This document shows positions 23,195-31,687 of a stretch of DNA of 35,129 nt, in pieces. The position numbers were made by a program, and so were the translations under genes. The notes under the pieces were generated by a model that saw only the letters and a program-made list of their open reading frames with translations, searched no databases and had not been told where the DNA came from. The stretch is from an uncultured Bacilli bacterium (GTDB taxonomy: Bacteria > Bacillota_I > Bacilli_A > RF39 > UBA660), in the NCBI GenBank assembly GCA_947631105.1, contig CANRKD010000008.1, positions 1-35,129 on the forward strand. Reading direction: 5' to 3'. The first letter of the stretch is position 1. Each line of letters begins with the position of its first letter.

Positions 23195-26100
23195 ATGAAA
23201 CATAGATATATAAGTAAAAGAAAAATAGAATTAACTGTAATTGCTATATTATTAGTTTTTAGTATTTTTGTTGCTTTTGATTATCATTTTTATTCTGATA
23301 ATATTAAAAAGCAAGTTTCTACATATAATCAAGAGACAAAAAATTATTTAGCAAGTACAAATTTAGATTATGTATATGTATCTGATATTGATTTTAAAAG
23401 TTATAAAGTTGGTTATGGTCAGTTAGTACGTAATAAAACAGGATCAAATACATTGATTACATTAAAAATGGATAGCTCTTATTTTCCATTTGAAAAAGGA
23501 ATATGGGCTCACGCTAGTTCAAGTATTGATATTGATTTAACAAAATATAAAGATTATGCATATTTTACTACTTATTATGGTGTTAATCAGACTTCTAATA
23601 ATAATGGAAATGGTGTTAAATTTTATATTTACACTTCTGTAGATGGTGTAGATTGGAAATTAGAGACAGAAGAGAATCCAAAAGCATTAAAGAGTAGTGA
23701 TCCTGCTGTTTTTGTTAAAATTGATATTCGAGAAGTTAATTATTTACGATTAGTTGCAAATGATAATGGTGCTAATGGTAATGACCACTCAGTATGGGCA
23801 GATTCTAAGTTAGTAAAAGAAGGTTATCAAGAAAAAAATTATACTAAAACTTTAGAAGAATATGATGCTGAAATTAAAACGAAATATCCAGATGCACAAG
23901 TAAGTGAAAATTCTGATGATTTAACTGATTATGAGAAGCTTTTATTGCAAAGAGAATTTGTTCGTAGTGTAGGACAATATACTTTAAATGCTTTTGCCAA
24001 AGAAAATACTGAATATCAAGAAACTTTAAAATGGCTAATGGAAGAAGACAATGGAAAAAATTTAAGATTGTATTTATTAGGAGGTACACCGGATGGTAGT
24101 TACTATCAATCTTTAATTGAATTATCTAGATTATATCATGCTTATCAAAATGATTTTAAAGATACTACCCAGACAAAATATGGTGTCACTTTAGGAGATT
24201 TATATAAAAAAATGGCTATTACATTATCTTTAACTCATTCCACAACAGTTGGACTTTGGATGAATCCTAGTGCACCTTCTAATCAGTCTGATTCTTTAGA
24301 ACGTTATAGAATTTATAAATTATTACATAATGAAGGAAAATTTAAGGTTACAGAAAATCAAGATCAAACAAAATGGTTTGAACATTTAGAAGTAGAAGAA
24401 ATGCGTTATGTTATGAATAATATTATTGATGATGAAGAAATATTATGGTTAAATGACTATACGCAAAAATATATTAACGAGCATCCTACAGAGCCAGAAA
24501 CTTATTTACAACCACATAAATATATGAAATACATATGGCCAGATTATTCTAAACCTGAATATTATTTAGAAAGTAAATTATCTTATTGGGATGAAAAATA
24601 TGGTTATTTTAATTCCAAATATCATGTTACATATGGTGTTGAAAAATTATGGATGAATTTAGATAATGGAGCTGTTTGTGGAGGAATATCTAAAATTGGA
24701 TCTAATATCCGTGGTGTGCATGGTACACCTTCTTCTGTAATTAATCAACCAGGGCATGCTGCTATTATTTATTGGCGAGAGGATGAAAATGGAAATGGGT
24801 ATTGGACGCTTGATAATGATGTTTCTGGATGGCCAAATTCAAATAAAACTGAAAAATTAAGTGTTAGAATGCCTCTTGGATGGGGAGATCAAAGTTATTT
24901 AAACTCTACGAATGTTTCGGAAGGTGTAGTGAATTATGTTTTACTTGCACAAGCTGCTTTAAATAATTTTGATGATTATCAAAAATCTCGTGAAATTTAC
25001 TTTCAAGCAGATGTTTATCGAAATGATGCTAATAAAAAATTAGCTATTTATGAAGAAGCAGTAAAAACTTTACCAATTAATATTGATGCTTGGTATGGTA
25101 TTATTGAGACTTATCAAGAATTAGGAAAAACAAAAGCAGATTATTTAGCATTAGCTTTAAGAATTTTTGAAGCTTTAAAAGATTATCCTTTGCCAATGTT
25201 TCATTTAGGGGAAGAAATAGAGCCTTTAATTGAAACAGAGGATCATACCTATCTGTTTCAATTCTTGCAAGCAAGAACTGAATATTTAAATAAAGCTTCT
25301 AATATTTCAAATTCTGAGCATATTCAAGCTGCAGCAATCCGTGCTGAGGCAAACTACCTATTAAAGAAAGAAGATACTTCTTTGGCAACATTTAGTTTTG
25401 ATGGAGAAGCACCAAATACCATTCAATTATCTCAAAAATATGAAGGTTCTGGAGTTCGTTGGGATTTTTGTTTAAAAGGAAAAGAAAATTGTATTGGAAG
25501 TAATACTAATTGGAAAGAAATTACTTCTCAAAATAGTTATGTTTTAACAGCAGATGAATTAAAAGAAATATCTTCTTCTACTGATATTTATGTTCATATT
25601 GTTGGTGTTGGGTATGATGAAAAAAATATCTATGGTATTGATATTACTGATGGAGTGATTGATAACACTACTTTGTATGGTAATGATTTAGAAAATCGCG
25701 TGCTTGGTGTAGATACATCTTATGAATGGAGAATGAAAGGTGATATCAATTGGAAATCATATTTAACTGTTTCTCCAGATCTAACAGATGAAAAAGTTAT
25801 TGAGGTTCGAAGAGGGGCAGTCGGTACAAGTTTACCAAGTAATATTTTGGAATTCTCTTTTACAAAAGAAATTCAAAATGTAAAAGAAACCTATATTCCA
25901 GTTTCTAGTTATTCTTTACTTTCATGTTCTAGTGAAGCAACTGAGCATGGTCGTGATGCAAGGTACTCTTTAGATGGAAATTTGAATACTAGTTGGCATT
26001 CTGATTGGAACGGTAATGATAAAGAACGATATATTATTATTCAATTAGATCAACCTTATTATATAAGTGCCTTAGATTATGTTCCAAGACCTTCTAATTC

Positions 26101-27463
26101 TAATAACGATAATGGACGTGTTGTAGAAGCTAAAATTGAAGTAAGTTTAGATGGGGAAGAATGGCAAACGGTTGTAGAAAGTGTGGATTTAGCTAACAAT
26201 GTGGATGCAAAACATGTTTCGTTTAATCCTACGGAAGCACAATATGTTCGTTTTACAGGTTTAAAAACAACAGGTTCAAAAAGTTTTATAACGGCGTCTA
26301 TGTTTAATTTATATAATGATTCTACCCAAATTACTCATCCTACTGCAACGATTGCTTATAGTACAATTTCTCCAACTAAAGATGAAGTCGTTGCTAGAGT
26401 AGTAAATTCTAATCGACCAATTACTGTGATTCCATCTGATAATAATCCAGAAGGCCTTGATTCTTATACATTTACAGAGAATGGGGAATATACTTTTAAT
26501 TTTAAAGATGAAAATGATTTAGAGGGTAGTGTTACAGCTAAAGTAGATTGGATTGATAAAGAAGCCCCTTCTGCAGAGATAAAATTTAATACAAAGGCTG
26601 CTACAAATCAAGAGGTTTTAGCAAAACTTCAATTTAGTGAAGAGGTAGCAATAATAGATGATATTTCAGTTATTGATGAAGAGTTGGAATCAGAAGAGGA
26701 AGAAGAGGATAAATTACTTACCTTATTAACGGAACATGAATTAGTATTTGAAGATAATGGTACTATAGTATTACATTATCGTGATAAAGCGGGAAATATT
26801 GGGACAACAAATGTATCTGTTTCATGGATAGATACAATAACTCCAACTGCTGATGTTTTATATAGTAATTTAAAATCAGATGCAACAGAAGTAACTGTAT
26901 CATTATCACCAAGCGAAGACATAACGGTATTAAATAATAATGGAAAAAAAGAGTATACTTTTACTAAGAATGGTGATTTTACTTTTGAATTTAAAGATGC
27001 AGCTGGAAATTATGGCTCTGCTACCGCTCAAGTAGATTGGATTGTATCAAAACCTGATCATTCTCAAAATTCGTCTCATAATGAAAATAAACCTCAAAAT
27101 GAATTTAGTAAAGAAGAAAGTCAAGATGTTACTATTTCGTCCGATATTTCAGTGAATAAATCAAATAATCAAACGTCTAAATCTTCTTCCAAAAATTCTA
27201 AAATTTTCAATTCAAGTTCAACTAATTCTAACGACAATATTAATGAAAATTTAGATAATGAGCAATTAGATGAAGAGGAAGAAATAACTGAGGATGTTCC
27301 AATAGAAAATGAAGAAAATCCAGAAGAAAAAAAACAAGAAGAAAAAGTTTCAAATTTAGAAATTGATACAAATCAAGAATATTGTAAAACTATGTTAGTT
27401 TATATAGCAAGTGGTATTGTTATATTACTTGGTTCAATAGTTTATATAAAACATAACAAATAA
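23195..27463 (+). CDS. large membrane-anchored surface protein: NPCBM-like, transglutaminase-like, F5/8C-like and Ig-like modules
   Basis: A 1422-residue protein. A basic start and helix (about 9-28) direct export. Residues about 50-210 resemble an NPCBM carbohydrate-binding module (KGIWAHASSSIDIDL, SVDGVDWK). Residues about 250-640 contain a transglutaminase-like core: GAVCGGIS (C495), NQPGHAAII (H521) and WTLDNDVSGW (D540), followed by TPR-like helices at about 610-740. Residues about 900-1042 are F5/8 type C-like (RYSLDGNLNTSWHSDW, VRFTGLKTTG). Three Ig-like repeats end in TAKVDWID, VSVSWID and AQVDWI (about 1049-1285). A Ser/Asn/Glu-rich linker precedes a C-terminal helix (about 1399-1417) and KHNK. 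There is no LPxTG, so anchoring is by membrane helix. A role in binding or remodelling wall or host glycans and proteins is inferred. Confidence 0.85.
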   Translation: MKHRYISKRKIELTVIAILLVFSIFVAFDYHFYSDNIKKQVSTYNQETKNYLASTNLDYVYVSDIDFKSYKVGYGQLVRNKTGSNTLITLKMDSSYFPFEKGIWAHASSSIDIDLTKYKDYAYFTTYYGVNQTSNNNGNGVKFYIYTSVDGVDWKLETEENPKALKSSDPAVFVKIDIREVNYLRLVANDNGANGNDHSVWADSKLVKEGYQEKNYTKTLEEYDAEIKTKYPDAQVSENSDDLTDYEKLLLQREFVRSVGQYTLNAFAKENTEYQETLKWLMEEDNGKNLRLYLLGGTPDGSYYQSLIELSRLYHAYQNDFKDTTQTKYGVTLGDLYKKMAITLSLTHSTTVGLWMNPSAPSNQSDSLERYRIYKLLHNEGKFKVTENQDQTKWFEHLEVEEMRYVMNNIIDDEEILWLNDYTQKYINEHPTEPETYLQPHKYMKYIWPDYSKPEYYLESKLSYWDEKYGYFNSKYHVTYGVEKLWMNLDNGAVCGGISKIGSNIRGVHGTPSSVINQPGHAAIIYWREDENGNGYWTLDNDVSGWPNSNKTEKLSVRMPLGWGDQSYLNSTNVSEGVVNYVLLAQAALNNFDDYQKSREIYFQADVYRNDANKKLAIYEEAVKTLPINIDAWYGIIETYQELGKTKADYLALALRIFEALKDYPLPMFHLGEEIEPLIETEDHTYLFQFLQARTEYLNKASNISNSEHIQAAAIRAEANYLLKKEDTSLATFSFDGEAPNTIQLSQKYEGSGVRWDFCLKGKENCIGSNTNWKEITSQNSYVLTADELKEISSSTDIYVHIVGVGYDEKNIYGIDITDGVIDNTTLYGNDLENRVLGVDTSYEWRMKGDINWKSYLTVSPDLTDEKVIEVRRGAVGTSLPSNILEFSFTKEIQNVKETYIPVSSYSLLSCSSEATEHGRDARYSLDGNLNTSWHSDWNGNDKERYIIIQLDQPYYISALDYVPRPSNSNNDNGRVVEAKIEVSLDGEEWQTVVESVDLANNVDAKHVSFNPTEAQYVRFTGLKTTGSKSFITASMFNLYNDSTQITHPTATIAYSTISPTKDEVVARVVNSNRPITVIPSDNNPEGLDSYTFTENGEYTFNFKDENDLEGSVTAKVDWIDKEAPSAEIKFNTKAATNQEVLAKLQFSEEVAIIDDISVIDEELESEEEEEDKLLTLLTEHELVFEDNGTIVLHYRDKAGNIGTTNVSVSWIDTITPTADVLYSNLKSDATEVTVSLSPSEDITVLNNNGKKEYTFTKNGDFTFEFKDAAGNYGSATAQVDWIVSKPDHSQNSSHNENKPQNEFSKEESQDVTISSDISVNKSNNQTSKSSSKNSKIFNSSSTNSNDNINENLDNEQLDEEEEITEDVPIENEENPEEKKQEEKVSNLEIDTNQEYCKTMLVYIASGIVILLGSIVYIKHNK

Positions 27464-27465
27464 TA

Positions 27466-27500
27466 AAAATTTGCATTGCAACTTGCAAATTTTTTTTACT
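27466..27500 (+). terminator. terminator after the giant surface protein
   Basis: AAAATTTGCA (27466-27475) pairs with TGCAAATTTT (27484-27493), then a T-run. Confidence 0.85.
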
Positions 27501-27541
27501 ATAAATATTTTCATGTTAAAATAGTTAATAGGAGTGGTAAG

Positions 27542-28279
27542 ATGGAGAAACAAGTTGTGTTAATAACTGGAGCAAGTCGTGGTATTGGGGCAGCCATAGC
27601 AAAAAAAATGGCTCAAAATAAATATAATATAGTTCTCAATTATTTAACGAATGAACAAAAAGCAATACAATTAAAAGAAGAATTAGAAACTTTATATTCT
27701 ATAAAAGTTTTAACAGTGCAAGCTGATATTTCTAAAGAAGAAGATATTAATAGAATGGTAAAAAAAATAATTGATACTTTTGGAAGTATTACTTGTTTGG
27801 TTAATAATGCTGCTATATGTATGGATAATGATTGGCAAAAAAAAACTCCAGAAGAATTTCAAAGAGTTTTAAATGTAAATTTGGTTGGAACTTTTTTGTT
27901 GTCTAAGATAGTAGGAAAAATTATGTATGAACAACAATTTGGCCGAATTATTAATATATCTAGTACTAATGGTATTGATACTGTAGAAAATTATTCAATG
28001 GATTATGATGCTTCAAAAGCAGGAGTCATTTCGTTAACGCATAATTTTGCTAAAGCACTAGCTCCTTTTGTTTTAGTTAATGCTATTGCTCCGGGTTGGA
28101 CCAATACAGAAGCTGTTTTGCAAATGAATCCCACTTATTTGCAAGAAGAGGCTCAAAAATGTTTATTGCATCGTTTTGCGACTCCTGAAGAAATAGCCAA
28201 TGTGGTAGCATTTTTAGCAAGTAAAGATGCAAGTTATATAAATGATGCAATTATTAGAGTAGATGGAGGAAAGAAATGA
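27542..28279 (+). CDS. short-chain dehydrogenase/reductase, FabG-like
   Basis: A 245-residue classical SDR. The NAD(P) motif TGASRGIG is at 9-16, NNAA follows the fourth strand, the active site comprises a Ser in NISST and Y155-x3-K159 (MDYDASKAG), and NAIAPGWTNT and a C-terminal RVDGG complete the pattern. Length matches 3-oxoacyl-ACP reductase (FabG), but no fatty-acid synthesis genes are nearby, so the substrate is unknown. ATG 27542 is chosen over the upstream ATG because AGGAGTGG lies 4-12 bases ahead and the hairpin at 27466-27500 would be inside the longer version. Its stop overlaps the next gene by 4 bases, indicating a two-gene operon. Confidence 0.88.
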   Translation: MEKQVVLITGASRGIGAAIAKKMAQNKYNIVLNYLTNEQKAIQLKEELETLYSIKVLTVQADISKEEDINRMVKKIIDTFGSITCLVNNAAICMDNDWQKKTPEEFQRVLNVNLVGTFLLSKIVGKIMYEQQFGRIINISSTNGIDTVENYSMDYDASKAGVISLTHNFAKALAPFVLVNAIAPGWTNTEAVLQMNPTYLQEEAQKCLLHRFATPEEIANVVAFLASKDASYINDAIIRVDGGKK

Positions 28280-29520
28280 AAGATATTTCTAAAAAATTAG
28301 AAAAATTATCTATGATTTGTGAAGAAGAACTTCAAGAAATTTATAAAAAAGTGGATGAAGTGTGTGAATTTAATTCTGAAAAAGTTTTACATGCATTTTG
28401 GGACAATCAAATTAGTGATAATCATTTTTCATCAACTAGTGGCTATGGATATAACGATATAGGTAGAGATGCTATTGAAAAAGTTTTTGCTTCTATTTTT
28501 AAAGCAGAAAGTGCACTAGTAAGAAGCCAAATGGTAAGTGGCTCACATGCTTTATCTACAACCTTTTTTGCTCTTTTACGACCTAAAGATATTCTGTTAT
28601 CTATTTCTGGGACTCCTTATGATACCTTGCATGAAGTTATTGGCATTAAAGAAAATAATAGTTCTCTTGCTTCTTTTGGAATTAGGTATCATCAAATTGA
28701 TTTAATAAATAATGATTTTGATTATGAAAAAATAGAAGAGTACTTAAAAAATAATAAAGTAAAAGTAGTAGAAATTCAAAGAAGTAAAGGATACTCTACA
28801 CGAAAAAGTTTATCGATTGATAAGCTAGAAAAAGTTATTCAGCTGATTAAAAAAATCGATTCTGAAGTGATTGTTATGGTAGATAACTGCTATTGTGAGT
28901 TTGTTACTAAAAAAGAACCTATTGAAGTCGGTGCAGATATTGTTGTGGGTTCTTTAATCAAGAATTTAGGAGGAGGTATTGCTCCGAATGGTGCTTATAT
29001 CGTAGGAAGAAAAGATTTAATTGAACTTTGTGGAGAGCGTTTAACCTTGCCGGGCGAGGGTAGTGAAGTTGGACCAACACTCGGTATTAATAAAAGTTTG
29101 TTACAAGGTATTTTCTTTGCCCCAAGTGTAGTGGCGAGCAGCTTGAAAACTGCTATTTTTACAAGTTTAATTATGGAAAAATTAGGATATATTGTAGAAC
29201 CAAGATATAATGAAGAGCGAGTAGATATTGTAGAAAATATTTACTTTAATAATCGTGAGGATTTGATTAGTTATTGTCAAGGTATTCAAGCGGGCTCTCC
29301 TGTTGATTCTGCATTTGCTCCAATTCCTTCAGATATGCCTGGGTATGAAGATCAAATTATTATGGCAAGTGGTTCATTTACTCAGGGCAGTAGTATTGAA
29401 CTTTCTTGCGACGGTCCTTTAAGAGAACCTTTTATTGCTTATCAACAAGGAGGCCTTACTTATGAATACGGAAAAATCGGGGTAATGAAAGCAATTGAAA
29501 ATTTATTAAATCAAAAATAG
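28276..29520 (+). CDS. PLP-dependent methionine gamma-lyase-like enzyme (YnbB / aluminium-resistance family)
   Basis: A 414-residue fold-type-I PLP enzyme. An N-terminal helical part leads to STSGYGYNDIGRDAIEKVFA and the conserved MVSGSHALSTTFFALLRP. A VDNCYCEF strand carries the PLP-binding Asp, and GSLIKNLGGGIAPNGAY holds the Schiff-base lysine K229. The end has GSFTQGSSIELSCDGPLREP. These match the family annotated as aluminium resistance protein or methionine gamma-lyase family (YnbB in Bacillus subtilis). The biochemical role is poorly known; C-S lyase activity is the family prediction. It overlaps the SDR gene by ATGA, an unusual pairing for this family in my experience. In Bacillus it neighbours glnR/glnA, which are not present here. 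Confidence 0.88.
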   Translation: MKDISKKLEKLSMICEEELQEIYKKVDEVCEFNSEKVLHAFWDNQISDNHFSSTSGYGYNDIGRDAIEKVFASIFKAESALVRSQMVSGSHALSTTFFALLRPKDILLSISGTPYDTLHEVIGIKENNSSLASFGIRYHQIDLINNDFDYEKIEEYLKNNKVKVVEIQRSKGYSTRKSLSIDKLEKVIQLIKKIDSEVIVMVDNCYCEFVTKKEPIEVGADIVVGSLIKNLGGGIAPNGAYIVGRKDLIELCGERLTLPGEGSEVGPTLGINKSLLQGIFFAPSVVASSLKTAIFTSLIMEKLGYIVEPRYNEERVDIVENIYFNNREDLISYCQGIQAGSPVDSAFAPIPSDMPGYEDQIIMASGSFTQGSSIELSCDGPLREPFIAYQQGGLTYEYGKIGVMKAIENLLNQK

Positions 29521-29551
29521 ATGTATAGAAGGAAAAAAAGGTGAGAAATTT

Positions 29552-29731
29552 ATAAACATTATAAAATTGGATTTGTATATAGTAGAAGATATAATTTTTC
29601 ATAGTAAAGCAGGAGAAAAAATGGTAGCATATAGAGCATTATATTATGATATGTTTTTAGATGAAGTAAATAAAAATAGTCAAATATATAGATTTGAATT
29701 ACAAGAAATTAAAAGTTTAAATGAAAAGTAA
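29552..29731 (+). CDS. possible small protein with non-ATG start
   Basis: An open frame of about 54-59 residues reads LDLYIVEDIIFHSKAGEKM, then ALYYDMFLDEVNKNSQ, ending at TAA 29729-29731. AAGGTGAG at 29538-29545 is a good ribosome binding site, but the codon at normal spacing is ATA (29552); TTG 29567 is the nearest usual alternative start, and the only ATG comes 33 codons in. A second tiny frame (TTG 29744 to TAG 29809, 21 residues) follows after another AAGG. These could be genuine small genes or a decayed gene. Composition is protein-like but no family is recognised. Confidence 0.35.
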   Translation: MNIIKLDLYIVEDIIFHSKAGEKMVAYRALYYDMFLDEVNKNSQIYRFELQEIKSLNEK

Positions 29732-29804
29732 AAAGGTTAGTATTTGTATGTGGATTTAATAACTATTGAAGAAAAAGATGACTTTTTAAAACGAGATAAC
29801 AATA

Positions 29805-29828
29805 ACTAGAAATTTCTAGTCTTTTTTA
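29805..29828 (+). terminator. terminator
   Basis: Perfect palindrome ACTAGAAATTTCTAGT (29805-29820) followed by CTTTTTT. Confidence 0.8.
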
Positions 29829-29868
29829 TTTTAAAGAAAAATGATATTTGTTATAATATTCAGTAGAA

Positions 29869-30579
29869 ATGAGTAAGTATATGAAAAAAAATAAAAAGAT
29901 GGATATTCTATATGAAGATAAAGAACTATTAGTTATCAACAAACCTGCCGGGTTATTAACAATTGCTACAGACAAAGAAAAAGAGCGTACGCTTTATCAT
30001 CAAGCACGTGAATATGTCAAAAAACAAAATCCTAAAAATAAAATTTTTATTGTCCATCGTTTAGATAAAGATACCTCAGGAATCGTGGTTTTTGCTAAAA
30101 ATGAAAAATTAAAATTATTGCTTCAAAAAAATTGGGAACAAGTTGCTATAAAAAGAGAGTACATTGCCTTGATTTGTGGAACTCCTAAAAATAAAAAACA
30201 AAGAGTAGAAAATTATTTATTAGAAACAAAAACTTTGCATGTTTATAATACTAAAGATAGAACTGGTAAACTGGCTATTACTGACTATGAAGTTTTAAAG
30301 AGTAACAAACAATTTAGTTTGGTTAGAATTCATATTTTGACTGGCAGAAAAAATCAAATAAGGGTAGCAATGCACAGTATTGGTTGTCCAATTGTGGGGG
30401 ATAAAAAGTATGGAGCCAATAAAAACCCCTATCGTAGACTTTGTTTGCATGCGAATCTTTTAGAACTTGTACGTCCAAAAACGCATAAGCATTATTTATT
30501 TGAAGCAAAGATACCTAACTTATTTTATCAAGAATTGGAGGAAAAATATGGAACGATTACAAAAAGTAATAGCAAATAG
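29869..30579 (+). CDS. RluA-family pseudouridine synthase
   Basis: A product of up to 236 residues that isomerises uridine to pseudouridine in rRNA or tRNA. Landmarks: LYEDKELLVINKPAGLLT, the catalytic motif HRLDKDTSG with its essential Asp, KREYIALICG, and the C-terminal RIHILTGRKNQIRVAMHSIGCPIVGDKKYG. There is no S4 domain, as in the RluA/TruC-like subset. The start is uncertain. ATG 29869 is only about 12 bases after a TATAAT, so its leader would be almost absent; ATG 29881 or 29899 are alternatives, each with only weak ribosome binding sites. It overlaps the next pseudouridine synthase gene by 32 bases. The exact target position is unknown. Confidence 0.9.
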   Translation: MSKYMKKNKKMDILYEDKELLVINKPAGLLTIATDKEKERTLYHQAREYVKKQNPKNKIFIVHRLDKDTSGIVVFAKNEKLKLLLQKNWEQVAIKREYIALICGTPKNKKQRVENYLLETKTLHVYNTKDRTGKLAITDYEVLKSNKQFSLVRIHILTGRKNQIRVAMHSIGCPIVGDKKYGANKNPYRRLCLHANLLELVRPKTHKHYLFEAKIPNLFYQELEEKYGTITKSNSK

Positions 30580-31261
30580 TGGGTATACATCAAGAAGAAA
30601 AGCAGAAGAGTTAATTAAAAGCGGAAAAGTGAAAATTAATGGAGAAACAATTACAACTTTAGGTGTAAAAGTATCAAATGGTGATTTGATCGAAATTGAT
30701 GGTGAAAAAATAGAAAAAGAAGAAAAAAAAGAATATTATTTATTAAATAAACCTAGAGGTGTTATTAGTAGTGTAAGTGACGAAAAAAATCGTAAGACAG
30801 TGACATCTTTAATTGATACAGATGCTAGAATCTATCCGATTGGAAGACTTGATTATGACACTACGGGTTTAATATTACTTACTAATGATGGAGAATTAGC
30901 CAATTTTTTGATGCATCCCAAAAATAATGTTGAAAAAACATATGTAGCAAAAATTGAAGGTATTCTTTCTCCCAGTGAATTTTATACTATAAAAAAAGGA
31001 ATTGTAGTAAATGGTAGGAAAGTTATTCCAACTCATATAAAAACTCGCAAAACTGATTTAGAAAAAAATACTCAAATTGTAGAAATTAGTATTGTAGAAG
31101 GCCGAAATCATATTGTCAAAAAAATATTTGAAGCAATGCATCATGATGTTATAAAACTAAAAAGAGAAAGTTATGCGTTTTTAACTCTTGGATCTTTAAA
31201 ATCTGGAGAATATCGCGAACTATCTGTAAAAGAAGTCAAAAAATTATATAATTTAAAATAA
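30548..31261 (+). CDS. rluB: RluB/RsuA-family pseudouridine synthase with S4 domain
   Basis: A 237-residue protein. The N-terminal S4 RNA-binding domain (MERLQKVIANSGYTSRRKAEELIKSG, residues 1-60) is followed by the catalytic domain with YYLLNKPRGVISS, GRLDYDTTGLILLTNDG (catalytic Asp), KTYVAKIEG and IVEGRNHIVKKIF. The size and order match RluB, which in other bacteria modifies 23S rRNA helix 80/93; RsuA/RluE-like specificity cannot be excluded. ATG 30548 is preferred over upstream starts because GGAGGA is at 30538-30543 and the protein then begins exactly with the S4 domain. Translation is coupled to the RluA-like gene by a 32-base overlap. A bidirectional terminator follows. Confidence 0.92.
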   Translation: MERLQKVIANSGYTSRRKAEELIKSGKVKINGETITTLGVKVSNGDLIEIDGEKIEKEEKKEYYLLNKPRGVISSVSDEKNRKTVTSLIDTDARIYPIGRLDYDTTGLILLTNDGELANFLMHPKNNVEKTYVAKIEGILSPSEFYTIKKGIVVNGRKVIPTHIKTRKTDLEKNTQIVEISIVEGRNHIVKKIFEAMHHDVIKLKRESYAFLTLGSLKSGEYRELSVKEVKKLYNLK

Positions 31262-31284
31262 AAAGCCTTATGTGGCTTTTTATT
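31261..31284. terminator. bidirectional terminator
   Basis: AAAAGCC (31261-31267) pairs with GGCTTTT (31274-31280) around a 6-base loop, between convergent genes. Confidence 0.85.
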
Positions 31285-31573
31285 CATTTATTTCATCTTC
31301 ATTGTTTATATGATGACAATTTTCACAGTTCTCATTGCATTCGCAACTCTCTTCTTTTTTGTTAGAAACTTCTTCTGTTTGTTCTACTTCATTAATACTT
31401 ATAGCGCTTGTAGGACAAGATTCAATGGCGTTTTGTAAGGATTCGTCTTCTATAATTTCTTGTGAAATTGGTGTTGATTTTCCTTCATCATCAAATTCAA
31501 AATGAGTCGGCGCAATAGCAACGCATGCTCCACATCCAATACATTGTTCTTTATTAACAATAATTTTTTTCAT
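31280..31573 (-). CDS. single [4Fe-4S] ferredoxin with Cys/His-rich tail
   Basis: A 97-residue product. Residues 1-65 form a one-cluster ferredoxin: CIGCGAC near 11-17 and SCPTSAI near 53-59 supply four cluster cysteines, as in Bacillus Fer-type proteins used in electron transfer. After about residue 75 there is an extra acidic tail with four cysteines and two histidines (CECNENCENCHH), not part of the usual fold; it could bind another metal ion. AGGAGTGTG precedes the ATG at 31571-31573, and TTGATT/TATAAT with 17-base spacing is seen upstream on the minus strand. It is monocistronic and convergent with rluB. A low-potential electron donor role is a family inference. Confidence 0.9.
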   Translation of the reverse strand: MKKIIVNKEQCIGCGACVAIAPTHFEFDDEGKSTPISQEIIEDESLQNAIESCPTSAISINEVEQTEEVSNKKEESCECNENCENCHHINNEDEINE

Positions 31574-31593
31574 ATTTCACACTCCTATAAAAA

Positions 31594-31622
31594 ATTATAA
31601 AGTTAATAAATATAAAAATCAA
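31594..31622 (-). promoter_or_regulatory. promoter of the ferredoxin gene
   Basis: On the minus strand, TTGATT (complement of 31617-31622) and TATAAT (complement of 31594-31599) are 17 bases apart. Confidence 0.7.
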
Positions 31623-31687
31623 TGAATATGTATTTTAAAACCGTAAATTTTATGATATTATGAATTTAAATAGTGTAGGTGAGTATG

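Larger units (their letters stand above)
29521..29868 (+). other. 348-bp region with possible small ORFs and a terminator
   Basis: No standard gene of useful size begins with ATG here. Two short coding-like stretches follow ribosome-binding-like sites (29552-29731 and 29744-29809), and a hairpin terminator lies at 29805-29828. A TATAAT at 29852-29857 probably belongs to the promoter of the next gene. Confidence 0.5.
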
